Positions 12,308 through 25,869 of a stretch of DNA of 64,000 nucleotides are shown piece after piece (the stretch's first letter is position 1; each line of letters starts with the position of its first letter). The stretch comes from Symsagittifera roscoffensis (taxonomy: Eukaryota > Xenacoelomorpha > Acoela > Convolutidae). Below the pieces are notes generated by a model, which was not told the DNA's origin, did no database searches, and saw only the letters and a list, made by a program, of their open reading frames with translations. Both the position numbers and the translations under genes were made by a program. The stretch lies in contig NC_087066.1 in assembly GCF_963678635.1 (NCBI RefSeq), positions 56,438,312-56,502,311 on the forward strand. The letters are read 5' to 3'.

Positions 12308-14627
12308 TTTTATTATTCTGATGACTCATATTGATCTTTCGTCAGTTTTAGGCTGAGACAAATCTGCCCAAGCAGTCTAGACTTCAAATCTCGTTTATAC
12401 TTTTTTTCATACTGTTGATAAAATTGAAATCTGCAATTTATTGGTTTTTTAGTGTAGAAAATAAAAAAATTAAATGATCAGAGCACTTTTTCAATTTTGC
12501 TCCTGCCTTACTTAATTAAGACTTCAAATTTTTTAATTAGGGGGCTTAGTCATCGCGCTATCTGCTTTTCAAGACAACACAGTAAACCAGTTCGCCTAAC
12601 TGGCGACAGACTTGTTTTCATATCCAGGCCAAAAGATACAAAAAAAATGAATCCCATCTTGAAAAAGTTATTTTAATCGTAGTGGTGTTTGAAAAGTTAG
12701 AAAAATAGGTTAAGCCTTAAACTAGTGTAGAATTAGCAGAACTACAACTCTAGAATATTTGAATATTCAAAGCATAGCACAAAAAAACTTAGAAGAAAAA
12801 TATCACTTGTTTGATTTGGCAGGCCTGGTAAACTCCAGGCCGTGATCGAAAACAAGTGGTTTTCGCAACTACAGTTTTTTGATGGATAAAATATTGTTTC
12901 TCATTAATGCCTTCGCTTGTTTTGTCCCACTTTCCGCCCATTTTTTTATCATTATTTTTTTAGCGTTAATTTTTTAAATATCGCGATAGGAATGACACCC
13001 GCATCAATCAATCAACCTTTATCTAGACATTGTATCTTTATAACCGTTCTTGGTTTAAAGCAAACTCTGTAAGCCTCCGAAGTCCGTTCAGAGTTTTTTT
13101 AGAAGGTCAAAATAACAAAAACTGAATTAGTATTTCTTTTAATAGACACAGGTCTAATAATTTCATACAGCTTACCAAAAACTCAAAATAGCGACGTTGT
13201 AAAATGTTTCAGGAATAAGTTGAGTATTAAAGGTTGCAAGCTGGATTGTACATTGTTTATACTCAAAAAATTCCCAAAAATGAAAGTTTTGAGCTTTAGC
13301 GTCATAAAACACTTGATCTCCATACGTAAGTCAACGAATTTCTAAGATTGAAGACGCCTAAGCAGCATCGATTGCTTCATCAGGCTAGCAGGGTATAAAG
13401 CCATGTCAGACGTCTTAGTAGTCATTGTAGTGCTCTCCTTAACAAACTTAAAAGAAAAACCCTATAGGAAGCGGGAGATTGTTAAAAATACAGCAAGCAT
13501 TGAAGACCCTGCATGAAATCATTTCTTCATAGGTTCCTGATTGTTTAGTAAGACGACCAGTTTTTTAAATTCTCAATTCCGACGAAAACATGCAAAAAGT
13601 TCGGATTTTCACTTTCACATCTTGGAACGAATCGATTCAGGTTTTTAACTAGTCTCCATTTTCCCAGTGAAGTACGAGCAGGTAATTTGTCAATCTGCTG
13701 AAAGTTATTGCCCAAATTTTGGAAGGAAGATATACTTAATAAATGATTTGATTTCACGAAGGAAATAACTGAGTCACTGCTCTCTTAAAATGAGTTACCG
13801 AAGTTTTTCAACTCAACTACAATTGATTTGTCACTCATCGTTGAATTAATTGAAAAGTTTTGCTTTTATCAGATTAACAAGCAAAAATAAAATTTATTCT
13901 ACTCAAATGGCTCTGGACTGCTGTAAATTTCCAGAGTACCATATGCCATTTTGCAATAAACTTCGCAATAAATAAAAAAGGCGGCATCATGTAAAACCGC
14001 TTGCGATACATATTTGATTCTTTTGTTTTTTTTCCGAAGATGAATATGGCCTGAAGTTGATAGAAACATCAGTGTCTTTTGTACAAATTTTGCTTAATTA
14101 TTTTCCAGGTCACATGGTAGGTAAAATGGTTATACATTGCGAGACAATTCAAAAAAAAGTTGATGTACTTATTTTGGGCCTTTTAGTGAATAAGACCCAA
14201 ACATCATAATTAACATAATCGTTTTCAGACGAAAACAAAATGAGAGGCCTTGCAGTTGAAAACTATTACGTCGGTTGAAGTTTTCCTGATATGTTTTTGT
14301 CAAAAACTTTTAATAAGATCGTTCCAACCTGCTGAAATTCAAACTCCGGAAAAGAAAGAAACCTCTGCTGTTGTCTAAAAGTTTGTTTAGATAAAAATTT
14401 TTGTCCATAACCTATTTAGATAAATCACCGGTAGTTTTTTACATTTTGACATTTGTTTACTCGAAGTCAAACTTTTCTCTACATAATTTTTGATCATGAA
14501 AATGAAGAGAACTCGAATTGGTTTGCACGGGTTGATTTTAAGATTGCGTTGATTGGAATGTGGTTTAAACCTAAATAACCGCTTTTCAGCAAAGCTCATT
14601 TCACCAGTTAATTAACAAACAACATCG

Positions 14628-17600
14628 TTAAAATTTGGGTAAGCGAGCTAACGTAATGCGTATTTTGTAGTTATTCCAGCTGTTCATGATGGTCCCATCG
14701 AAAGTCACTTCTCTGACTTCTGGTCCCATTTTTCGATCATTCCACACGATAGCATAGTTTTTGTCACTTCCGTTTGGCAGAAGTTGGGTCACTTGGACAT
14801 GCTGGTATGTCTGATAACAACGCGTACTTTTTAAAAAAATTTCCCAATGCATGATGTAAAATAACCTTTAAAAAAGTTTATGAGCTAATTGAATCTACTA
14901 ACACCCCCAAGGGGGCCAGGTGGATGATGTGAAATAAATCCAAATTAGCTCAGCGGGATGCAAAATTTTACTTATTTTTAACTTTATTGTGCCACAAGCA
15001 AATTTTAAGCAAAAGTACTACAAAAAGCGTTCCGCTGCGTTCAAAACACATTCTTTGGGTAAATTTTGGCCACCTGTTTTAAAAGTTCACCTGTTTTAAA
15101 AGTTTGAACATGATGCTCGAAACTGATTGGTTGAAACTAATACCAGCGAAGCGAAATCTAAACTTGTTCAATGAAAATCAGCGCTCAATTAACTGTTCGA
15201 TATTTTGGGTCGTATAACAGAAAAGACCCAAATATTGTTTGCATGGCTGTAAATTTCCGGTTGTTCAGGGTTTATTTTTTTAAAAATGAGTAAAATATAG
15301 GCTATGGGACATTTTTTTTCGAGGATATTTTTCAAGGAACGTTTTACCCTGGTGATCAATCTTAGAACATAAAGACCTGCTACTCCGACTTTCGATGGAA
15401 GGATGGAGTGTTTGAGCTCGGTGTGAATTTCCCTAAGAAAAGTTTCGACTTTTCAACGAGCCACTTGCATAGAACTTTTTATATCATCTGAAAACCGTTA
15501 ATGCACAGAGCTCAAATTTGAAAAGATGATCTACCTCTAATTTTTATTGAAAATGTATGGTGGTTTGAAATTTGCCATTTTAAATAATGGGCGACAAATA
15601 ACGGCCAATATATTTCGTTCTAATAAGGCGTGAGCTGTGATGTGATCAAATCTGGCTCAGAATTCATTCCATTTTGATTTAAAACAATGCATTCAGAACT
15701 GTTTGCACGTTGCTAGAATCGACTTGTATCATTTTATATTTAACACGAAGTGTGGAGGATTTTAAAAACATATATCTGAAAGATTTCATTTTTTTGCAAA
15801 ATATTATCAATTTTTAACTTTCAAAAAAAACGTTAATTTTTCTGTCGATTTTCAAGGGGTCGTCGGAACAATCAAGGCTTTTTCTCAATACTAGCAGACT
15901 TGATTTTAAGACTTTTAAGCTAGAAATAAGGATTCAGAGTTGTTATCTAAGCGACTAGTTACCACAGCGTATTTGCTTCCGTCAGTCGAGTGGTCACTGG
16001 GATATGTCCATCTGAAGGTGAACTGTCCGCCAGAAGACTCCATCTGAACATTGGTGCAGTTTGACACAGAACCAGAGCATCCTTTAGTCACTGATTTGCC
16101 CAGTGATCGGTATACCCAGCCAACAGTTCAGAAATTGGAGAATTGTCCTATAAGAAAAAATTAAAAATTTGTGGCTAGAATTAGTTAAAAAGTGTTTATT
16201 TTTGCTACTTGTAGATAATCAGAAACGATATTTTCAACAATAAAAAATTCAAGAAAGTTCCTTTAGCCAAGTTTTGAGGAAGTTCGTGGAACTAAAATTT
16301 AAAAAAATTAATTTTCTTATAAACTTTTCTAGCTAAAATTCAGTTAACTGCCTCAATCAATTGAATTATGCTTAAGAGTCTTTCAGAAAAAAAATGAAAT
16401 GTAGACAAAAAACGAAAAAAAAAATCTGAAATGACAAAAGTTGATAGCAACCATATTGCACCAAGCAACCTTTTGGTTTGAATATCTTTTTGAAAATATC
16501 TTGAATAAAACTTTTAAAAATAAAAACAACACCAAAAAATAGATTGTTTTATCGAGTATAGCTAAATATTCATACTTTGCACATATCCTTTGAACATAGT
16601 AGATAAAGGTTCTAAAAATCAAATAGAATGCTCTATAAAATTTTCCAATCAATTAATTGAATTGTAATATTTCAAAATTGATCACTGGTGAATTTTTTTT
16701 CCACTTACGAACTGCGAATTCAACAGTGATTTAAGAAACAAAGAGTTCGCGTCAAGGATAAAAATTTTGAGCATTGAAGTTGGATAAAAATATGAACCCA
16801 AGCGCGTATACTTCGAAAAAGCAAAAAAGCAAGTCAAATAAGTTTTAGTTCCTAGCATACCTCAAATTGCAGTTACCCTGCGATAATTGTTTGCTCACGT
16901 GAGATGTTCAAACCCGGGGCCAATAAGTTTGGCAGCAAACAAAAACATAAATCGAAACCAAAATGTTAGGGTTTTTTATAACGTTATAGAAGAATGATAG
17001 TGAAAAGTCTCAAGTACCTAAAATACTGGGTAAAAAATTATCAAGCAACTTTTTTGACGAATGGAATTCAAAATATATGGACAATTGTATGCTATTTGTG
17101 TGAAAAGCACTTCCTGTCAATCAATGTGATTTCCTATTCTCATAATTCGGAAAAAGTTCAACACAAGCTGGCAGTAAAAAAAAAAGATTTTGTTACACTT
17201 TTTTTGCAATTGTTGGCATTCCATAAGTATTGTTCGCCATAAGTATTTTAAACTGAAAAAAAATGACTGATGTCAGAAATTCAAACATGCAAATTATTTT
17301 GCAGTTCAAAAGTTCAGTTGAGCTTCAAAATGACCAAATTTGCCTGAAATTATTTCAAAACAACTTCAGTTTACGCGAATCCTTGCGAGGCTAAACTGAG
17401 TATTTTGTCAATTGTAAGAAGTTTCAGCGACAGGGTGAAAACAGAGTTGTTGCAGATACGCAGCACGGCTTTTTTCTTAGCTTGTTTTCTGGATTTAGTT
17501 TTCACAAACAAATCGCTAAAACGTTTTATTGCTCAAAATCGCTCCAAAAACAGCGATATTCCAAAACTCACGACAAAATTCTTACAATTCGGACAGTTTG

Positions 17601-20600
17601 TAGAACCGACAAACAAATATTTTTTAAAAATATGTGCGAGTAAAATCACGCTTAACTGTTGAGCTGTTAGTAAATAGTTCAGTGCAATGATCAAAATTGC
17701 AGAATTCGCTTAATTTTGTGGAATCCGCTAAAAACTTTGCTAAATCTTGTTACATTTACTGAATCCAGAAGAAATTGTTAAGCTGGTTTGTTGCGGAAAA
17801 CGCAAAAGAACTATTTATCACGCTTAACTAGAGATCACGTTGCAAGTTGTGCGCTGAATCTTCAGCAGAAACTACGAATAATTCGGAACTTATTTACAGT
17901 TTTTTCTCTACTTTCCAGTGATCTACTGAGACCAGTAATGCGATTATAAAGAACACAGTGTTTCATCTTAATGATATTATCAGGTTTATTTTCCAGCAAA
18001 TTAAATCAAACCAGCGTTTCATTTAGCTGAACACATGCTGCTAGAGGAGGTAATCTTATTTTATTACGTGCGTTTTTCGTTTTCGAAGTTTCGCAAATTT
18101 TTATCTAATAAAATTATAACTCTAAAATCTAAACTTCACTGATTTGATTTTGGTTGATAAGAAATTAAATGTTTTTGAAGAATTCTCTAATAAAAATTGC
18201 AGTTTTCCCTAATGAAAATTTTTTCAATTGCTCTCGTACGTAGCCTATCTATTTCTAAGTTCAAGCTCTCAGAGCTCGGCAAGCTATCTCAGAGAGCTCA
18301 AGCGAGCTTCTACGCGCTTGGTTTAAATCACATAGCTCTGATAAGCTCTGTGAAGTGACCAGTTTGAGCTAGAATGACTTGTGGGAGCTCAAAAATCGTT
18401 TTAATTGCTCCTTTACGTGCCCAAATTTTTTATACGTGAATTGGTTTTCGTTCCGATTAAAAGTTGATAGGTCCCTAAATTTTATTGCGATGTGGCACTT
18501 CAAAAAACGTTGATTTTGCAACTTAACTGCAAGAAAAGTTTTAAAAATATCTCGCTTGCCTTTATCATTTATGCCTCTGAGTGCGGTATCGGTGGCGAGT
18601 AGTTCGCACATGTGATAGTATGGACTGTAGTTGAACGGGCGACAAAAGCGATTGTCATTGCACCTCCTCTCACACGCCACCATCGCACCCACTATCCTCT
18701 CGGGAGGAGAGGACAGTGCCATGTCAGGCAGGAGACGAACATCAAAGCGATATAACTCATACCTGGAAATGAGTAGAGATTATAAAAACCAAATATGCTA
18801 GTTCAGAACTGCGCATTGCAGAATTTAATTGTTTCAATTTTAAAAAAGAGTACATAATAAAAAAAACATCAGACATTCACAAATTTTACAGTCACACTTT
18901 AATTCAATCCCAAACAATATCAAGGATGGCAGGTTACACTGGAAACAACAGAGAATGTTCTGACCAGAGCCTTTAAAAAATACAACAGTTTTTTTAGAAG
19001 TATTGTCGCTTTATTTTCGGCGTGTTGTGATGAAAAGAGCTGAAAAAAAAACGGTATTTCGACAGTCATAGTAAAATAAACAAATTGAGAAACAATTTTT
19101 TTTAGAATAATTACTTGAAAAACGAAAGAAAATTTTGAAGTTGTTTGAAGTTTTGAAAATTTTGGTTCCAAAAATGCGCTGAAATACTCAAAGTAGACTA
19201 AGTTTATTCAAGTAAAACTAAGTTTGTGCGTTTTAAATTAAGCTAATGTGAGCTTTTATGCAATTAAAATAAGAATGCTTCCTTGCTTTGTTCGCTCGAA
19301 ATCAGATGAAAAATGAAAACCGGTTTTTCTCAACCTTGGTGGTTTGAATCATGACTGCAAGGTCCTTAATATGATATATCACTCAACGCAATCCGATGAC
19401 TATTTGTGGTGCCTGATTTTAGGTGAAAAAAAAACAGCCACGAATACAATATTTTCCCCCATTTTTGATGTTCGAAACCACAAGGCTGCTCGTATAAAAG
19501 AGCGCTGGCCCTAAGGAATGAAAAATATTGATGAAAAAATCAAAAACCATCATCCCACACGCTATAAAAACCAAACAAAGTGATGGGTATTCGCATGGGT
19601 ATAGAGCAAAAATTCGAAATTTTAAACAACCGCTATGTCAAACATCCGACCCTATATGATATTTATCTAATAAAAAGACGTTACAATTTCGAAAAAAGAC
19701 ATAGCTTATATATCCTATTTGAATTGAGCCGACTCAGTTAAAGGTCGCTACTGGGAATTAATTGGCTCTATTTTTTTAAATTTTCATTCAGGGTCTCTGT
19801 TGGCAAGCTCGCAACACGTTGGCGCGGCCGCGGTGAACTGTTTTTACCCGACTACTTCAGCTTCTTTGAAGCGAACGGTAGAAATCGGATCTTTGTTTTT
19901 TGGATGTTTGACCAATCAGATGTTTACGCGTAGAAAAAAAACACCCACGGCACAATTATTCCGTCTTTTTTCTAACAAAATTGGAACAAAACCCACCGCG
20001 AGCACAAATATTCCGTCACTTTTGTCGATAGACGGAACAATAAAACAAAAACAGCCAAATTTGGTAATTGCAGCTATTCAAATAACGGATCTTTTCGAAG
20101 AAACGCAAAAATATATTTTAAAAAATTACTTCTATACAACTCCGCAACTGTTGTTTTATATAATGTCGTAAAATTCTGACCTGATTTAAAAGGACGCGGT
20201 CAGAAACTCGTTAGGAACTTTACCATCTTGTCACGAACTCGACGCTACTTCACCCCATCCAACAGGTTTTCTCCCTTGTTTGGTACTTGTAACAATAACC
20301 ATTGTTGGCCGACCGCCGTTTTTTGCCTTTTCTGACATTATTAAAGCCAAATTTACATACGAATTTTAACGCTAACCTTGAACCCGAAAAACGCGTTTGT
20401 TGGTCAAAAAATTCCACAAAGTGCCCAAAAATTTTGCAATTTGACGTTTTTTCTAAAAAAACTCCGCTTCCTAATACTTCTATTTTAGAGAAATTAAGGC
20501 AAACTGAAAAAGCACCCCTTCTCACAAATCTAAAATACGTCTTGAACAAATTTTCAGCAAACCGGTGCTGATCTAAAATTTGCTCGAGGGAACTTTTCAA

Positions 20601-20789
20601 AGTATTCCTCTCAAAAACTACTGCATTATGGCACTGAAGACGCCTTTAAAAAATGTAAAGGTGAAAGCTTAAAACATTGTAAAGTACCAACCTGTGAGTG
20701 TGAATTGAGACACTATCAAGAGATGAAGACTCACATTTCACAAAAATCAAAAAAGAGTAAAAAATTGTAGCAAGTTTTGCTGATGCCAT
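14628..20789 (-). CDS. Secreted PAN/Apple-domain-like protein, 4 exons, with in-frame TGA
   Basis: Exons on the minus strand: 20789-20692, 18762-18560, 16147-15963, 14810-14628. Phases match throughout (2, 1, 0), giving 222 codons plus the stop. Exon 1 encodes a signal peptide (MASAKLATIFYSF..., hydrophobic core, then Cys-Glu). Exon 2 encodes a PAN/Apple-like module with CERRCNDNRFC, FNY and MCELL, the usual Cys pattern of these carbohydrate- or protein-binding domains. Exons 3-4 encode a polar, Cys-containing region (KGCSGSVSNCTN; QFTFRWTYPSDHS; WNDRKMGPE) that I do not recognise. Oddities: intron 2 begins with GC (AAAG|GCAAGC) instead of GT, and codon 107 is TGA (16130-16128), with the same frame open and protein-like on both sides. 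The gene may be a fresh pseudogene or carry a sequence error; alternatively another donor (GTTAAG after 18524) makes a shorter product. The 1.9-kb first intron holds an R2/R1 repeat pair. Confidence 0.66.
18924..19560 (+). repeat. Repeat family R2 copy followed by R1-like head
   Basis: R2 runs from GGATGGCAGGTTACACTGG to the CCCCCATTTTTGATG near 19470. A degraded R1 head (GGCTGCTCGTATAAAAGAGC) and a CCCACACGCTAT motif follow. The pair lies in intron 1 of the PAN-like gene. Confidence 0.72.
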
Positions 20790-21239
20790 TTTCTACATCA
20801 ACAAAAACTAAAAGCGGTCAATAACTTCATTGGTTGCAGGCAAACGTGCTGGTTTGTTGTTGATCTATTTCATATTTAATGAAGAGTAGCAGCTGATTAA
20901 ATTTTGGTTACACAAATGCATTTGATACTTGATAAAAGTATGACTTTTCAAGGCAGCAGGTGTTTAAATTTCAGCTATTTTTCTAAGTTAATTTGTTACT
21001 ATTTGAACAAAAACTTTGATAACAAATGAGATTTTTAGCCAGCGTTTGTTGTTGCAACACTCATGTCAATTTCAACAATTCAAAGAGGTTAGTTCAGATT
21101 TGGGCTGGTGGATGATGAAGCAGAATTTACTGCTGTGCTTACATATAATGAAATATTTATTCAGAAAACAATAGAAGGTATTCTGTTTTGGAATAGTTTC
21201 AGCTAAGATATACCAACAAAACAGACGAAATCTACTTTT

Positions 21240-21445
21240 AGTAATTTAAGACGAAATTGATAACGGATCTACTTAACAATACCCCCTATGGTATCTACTA
21301 AAGAATCTCCACCCCTATGAAAATACTATAATTTAGCTGAAGAAAAATACTGTAAATTAGCACTTGTAGTGAGAGTTCGAATTTTGCTGCATTCTGATTG
21401 GTCTAAAATTGCTAATCTACGTAACAATCTCCTCCCTTTCGTTGA
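21240..21445 (-). repeat. Dispersed repeat R3, copy 2 (inverted)
   Basis: Reverse-complement match of 560-740, with GTGGAGATTCTTTAGTAG and the CAATCAGAATGCAG run. It lies about 60 bp before the first retroelement-like sequence. No matching copy is seen 3' of the retroelement, so an LTR identity is not supported by this window alone. Confidence 0.75.
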
Positions 21446-21727
21446 AGTGACCTGAGTGACCTTACTCGAGGTTGCGATTTCGGGGATCGTGAAGCATCGA
21501 TTGTTCGAGACGTTTTTTTATTTCATACGAAAAACGAGGAAGTTAAAAAACAGTTTCGCAGTCGTTTGAGAAAGAAGTGAATTGATGTACAAGAGAGTCA
21601 GTGGGAGAATCCGAAGATTTGGATTACACAAATTTAACAACCGGCCAAATAACGCAGGGCCGAGTAACTTAAGCCCAGGGAAGATTTTGTTAAGCGCGAA
21701 CCGGTTAATGGTGTTCATAATCAAGTA

Positions 21728-22102
21728 TTGGATAAATGCCATAACTGCGGAAACCTGTTGAAACCAAACCATAGAAATCATTGTAAGGCGAAAAATATTG
21801 TCTGTCATAGCTGTAAGTGTTGTGGACATTTTGCAAGGTTCTGTAAAAAAAAATCGTCGGTTAACCAAGTTGAAAGTGCGTATGAGTTCACACAATTAGA
21901 AACGAATGTTATCACGAAGTTGAAAGATTATTATAACGAGGAATTTGGTGTCTTTGTTATCAAGACGATTATGGACAAGGACGGCAGAGAAAACAGAAAA
22001 AAGCTGGAGATTGTCATGGGCAAAAGCCGGTGGCAGACAGAATTCCAGATAGATTGTGCAATCCAGTGTCATTTATTTCCCAAACAAAGCTACACGAGCT
22101 GA
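21728..22102 (+). pseudogene. Retrotransposon nucleocapsid/zinc-knuckle fragment
   Basis: The frame opens with CHNCG...CKAKNIVC and then CHSCKCCGHFARFC, the second being a clean CX2CX4HX4C knuckle and the first a variant. In this gypsy clade such knuckles sit at the gag-pol junction. The sequence continues into a Lys-rich region. About 220 bp upstream resemble degraded gag in the same orientation but are interrupted. This is part of the element at 21.5-27.3 kb. Confidence 0.8.
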
Positions 22103-22192
22103 AGATTCGAGATAGGTTTTTGTGGTTCAGAAAAGTGTCCGAGGAGATTAAGATTATCTTCTATAGTGCGACAGATGATGTGATTCGAATCA

Positions 22193-23110
22193 TTGGGAAA
22201 ATTTTGGTCGATGTTGAGTCTGGAGGTTGGGTGGCCACGCAAGCTGAATTCTAAAAAACCGAATGGGGCCAAAGAGATCATTCGGAATAATATCTTACCA
22301 GCCCATGGGATTGAAGTTTGGCAGAAGAGGGTGGAGGCCTCTATTAACGAGGTGGTCAAGGACGACACCCTGACACCAGTGAGGGATTACTCCTTGATTC
22401 AAGGTAAACACATTAAACTAATATTGAGAGATTTCAAGGAATTGTTTCAACGTCAAGTGCACTACAAAATAGTGAGGCGAGAATGCACTTTCACGAGCCA
22501 CTCAGACGGATTTAAGTTAAATGTAAACGTGTCCCTATACATGTGTTGCCGAAAATGGAGTAAATCATTCAGGTGTTAATCCTGAATGGACATATTGTGA
22601 AATTCTGTAAGTAAACTGAAGAATGTTTTATCTTACCTACTGCTCTGACGGGTAAAAAGTTGGATCGGTTAAATTAGCCCTGAACTCGAAACTAAATAAT
22701 AAGCAAATTTACCGTAATCGATACCAGATGCGGAATATGAAAGAACTGGTGGATAAGGTAGCGTTGGCTATCAGTGGTAATACTAAAGACCCTATATGGT
22801 TTGCAAATATAGACCTGAAGTGTGCGTATTCGCAGATGAAAGTGAAAGAAGAAACCAGTCGGCATGCAATTTCAGCATTGATGGAGGAAATGTTGCGGAA
22901 ACATATAGATTCAAGACCGGATTTTACGGTCTAGGCTATATGCCGAATGAGTTCCAGGGGGTGATGGGTTTTCAGGTAGAGCATTTGCCGGCAGTTCATG
23001 TGTATCTGGATGACATTTTGATTGCAACCAGGGGGTCGGCGGAAGGCCATTGGCAGGGATTGAGAAAGCTGTTGCAAGTGTTAAACGAAAATAATGCGGC
23101 GATAAAATGA
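22193..23110 (+). pseudogene. Retrotransposon reverse-transcriptase fragments
   Basis: An N-terminal piece (22193-22579) includes LTPVRDYSLIQ. RT proper starts in the frame at 22728 with FANIDLKCAYSQ and SRHA, then shifts near 22865 into the frame at 22796 with FKTGFYGLGYMPNEFQ and VYLDDILIATRG (the YxDD polymerase box). At least one frameshift and several stops separate the pieces, so no functional enzyme can be made. Confidence 0.85.
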
Positions 23111-23290
23111 TCTAAAAGTACAGCGTTCGCGAAGGAAATCGAATGACTCGGGTTTAAGTTGTCAAATACAGGGACAGTAGCGGTTGAAAGAAAATCGGAA
23201 TCGATTCAAAATATGAAGCGACTTGAAAACGTGTCTCACATACGTTCGTTGATTGGGTTAATGAATTAACTCATTCCGTTTATCCTAAAC

Positions 23291-23730
23291 ATGGCGGCTG
23301 CAACGGAATCTTTTCGCGATCTTATGAAGAAACATTCTAGGTTTGAATGGAAGAGTAAACGTGAAAAAGTATTTGAGCTAATGAAACAAACAGTGGGGGA
23401 GTTTTGCAAAATTACCATTTTGATGAGCGGAAGGAAACGAGAATTAAATGCGACGCTTCCGAGCGAGGCTTCGGGGCTGCCCTCAAAAAATTTCATCCAG
23501 ATGGATGGAAGCCTGTTTCTTACGCGTCCCGTTTTTTAAACGAAGCGGATTTGAAATATAGGATCAATGAATTGGAATTATTAGCAGCTGTCTGGGCATT
23601 GACTCACTATCAGAACTACTTGTTTGGGGCACCATTTAAAATCATTACTGATCATAAAGCGTTATTGTCTTGTTTATTAGAAGAAAAAAATCCAAACAAC
23701 TCAGACGCGACTTATTCGATGGGTTGATAG
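23291..23730 (+). pseudogene. Retrotransposon RNase H fragment
   Basis: Overlapping frames at 23291 and 23404 are joined by a shift. The second carries KCDASERGFGAAL, SYASRFLNEAD, NELELLAAVWAL and ITDHKALLS, the usual gypsy RNase H blocks with the catalytic Asp/Glu/Asp positions visible. It ends in a stop, and the following connection to integrase is broken. Confidence 0.85.
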
Positions 23731-24439
23731 GTTATTGCCGTTTGATTACAAAAGTGATCATAAACCAGGGAAAAAAATGTGATTGGTAGATGATTGCATT
23801 TCTCGTCATCTAGTGAGGCGAGCCTCATTCGTCTCAGAATTAGACAATACTATTGTCGTTGCACAAATTAGAGAAATTATTCGGCTAATTGCACCGGCGG
23901 CAAAACAATGCTCATTGTCAAATGACGTCATGTCAGAAACTAAAGCTGAGCAAAATTACGCAATCTGAAAAATTGCGCTGCGAGGAAACGTATTACCGCG
24001 TTCAAAAACTGTCATTTGATCAGAGTTTGTGTCGACAACCGCTACAGAACAGAGAGCTGCAAAGTTTGTAATTTAACTAATCCATTGGAAATGGTTGCGG
24101 AATTGCAATCAAGTAAAATGGATAACCAAGGAGTTGGATCCTTCGTTGAATGTACATGGTACAACTTCAATGAGACAGCCAACGGGTGACTCGCGAATTA
24201 TTCCGGTGGAAATGTTTCTTTCTATTTTGTTTGATTGGCCAGAATTCTTTGACTCAGAATTCATTTCCATCCCAACTAAAGCGGATGTAATTCTTAGTTG
24301 CATCAATAGTACTATGGAGGAGCGTACTATACCGCAATTAGTAACATCGGTAATTACTTCAGTCATTATGCGTCTAAATTCCACACATCGAATGGTATTG
24401 TGTTCATGGTAGACAAGATGGTAATTCCACTCCAGTATT

Positions 24440-25656
24440 ATGGCTTGGCTATATAGGGGACACGCTGGCCTTTTTAAGATGAGAGACGTAGCGAAAAGTT
24501 ACTTTTGGTGGCCACACATGAATCGTCAAATCCAATTAATTGCGGTAAATTGCAAGGAGCGCTTTAAATCTGGTAAGAATCTAAAGTCTGTAGTACCTAA
24601 GACGGATGTTGCATTGACGGATTTAAGAAAGGACCGAATCAAGAAATTCAAGTAGACTTTTTAGGACCCCTACCTGCAGTTTTGGGCGCGAATAAATACT
24701 TGTTAGTTTATGTTGATCGGTTTTCAAAGTTCCCGACGGTTTAAATAACGACGCGTACTAACGCAACGGTTATCAAGGAATTCTTGCAAAATTACATTAA
24801 TTTACACGCTATACCGCGGGTGATCCTAACGGATCAGGGATCCGGATTTATGGCTAAGTCAATTAGGGAGTTTTGTCGACAACAAAACATATACCTAACT
24901 TTTTCGCCGGTGGGAAGGCATAAAGCTACGGGCTTGGTGGAGGGATGTATACGAACGTTTCGTGAAAGGCTTATGGCTTTTTCTTCTCAGAGTCCAAAGC
25001 CGGGCTTGCGAGTAGCACTAAATGAAGTACTATACAGCATTCGAACAGCAGTACATCAATTGTTGGGTTGTACTCCCTTTGAGGCACATTTTGGTCGTAG
25101 GCCAAATACGATTTGGTATTCAATCACTCGTGCTTCGTCAACTGAAAGTTTGACGTGGAAAAATATGTTATTTTCTCTCGATCGTAACGAGAAGATGTTT
25201 CCTGCGAAAGTCATGCAGAGTTACGGCGAGCCGGATGATGCGACAAACCCATTAGTATCGGGAATGACAGTCCCAAAGTTGGCGGAAGAAACAACAAGTG
25301 CTCCGGTGCTTCAGGCTCAAGCAAACGTTTACAAACTTTTTCTCAAAATCCACGACAGATTGAAATCAGAACCGTATTTCGTACCGCAAAGGGAGCGGAT
25401 AGTTCGAAAACGGCTCATATTGTTTTCCGGAAAAATTTTTCATAAGTGTGACATCTCCATGAGTTTAGGTGATTGGGTTGAAGAAGCCGGCGGTTTGAAG
25501 GCAGTATCTCTTTCAGGCACAACGAACTATGAGATATTCAAGCTGATTGGGATTCCCAAAAGACAGCCGCGTTGGCTAGCTCTCAACAAAGCGCGGGACA
25601 ATCTTGGAAATCAGCAATGGATCACGCCAGCGACACTGCGAAGAATCCGATCATGA
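24440..25656 (+). pseudogene. Retrotransposon integrase (zinc region and D,D-35-E core)
   Basis: 24440-24655 holds RGHAGLFKM...YFWWPHMNRQI, the second half of the HHCC region, with the expected second Cys block altered (CKERFKSGKNL). After a shift, a piece with the first catalytic Asp (VDFLGPLPA, about 24654-24690) and VDRFSKFPT follows, then a TAA at about 24744. The long frame 24784-25656 (290 aa) carries LTDQGSGF (second Asp) and GLVEGCIRTFRERL (Glu), plus the clade-typical SIRTAVHQLLGCTPFEAHFG. Confidence 0.88.
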
Positions 25657-25869
25657 TTGACAATCTGTCCGAAGGTCTTATGTCAACGGAGAGTCCGGAA
25701 AAAGAAGCTGAGTACGAATTCTGACAAAGACCTTGCCATCAGAGAGGACAGTGGAGCATATTCGTGCCGCAGGTATCAAGAGAGAGTCTCAAGCGTTAGA
25801 ATCGTCAAAATGATTATCTAAAGGGGAATTGGGCCGTATTGGAGTTCGGAAGAGGGAAGTGCACTTCGA

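Larger units (their letters stand above)
8731..14627. other. Gene-poor AT-rich stretch
   Basis: No exon island is convincing. A minus-strand frame at 13757-13545 (KLPARTSLGKWRLVKNL) has some protein-like character but no matching splice context or relatives I recognise. One tRNA-like head (11058) and one poly-G tract are the only structured features. Start exon(s) of the mucin-like gene should lie here or at 7.5-8.3 kb. Confidence 0.5.

Noticed and set aside
20250-20600. Overlapping ORFs on both strands (116 and 89 aa)
   Set aside because: They lie in intron 1 of the PAN-like gene, have no motifs and mirror each other; probably chance.
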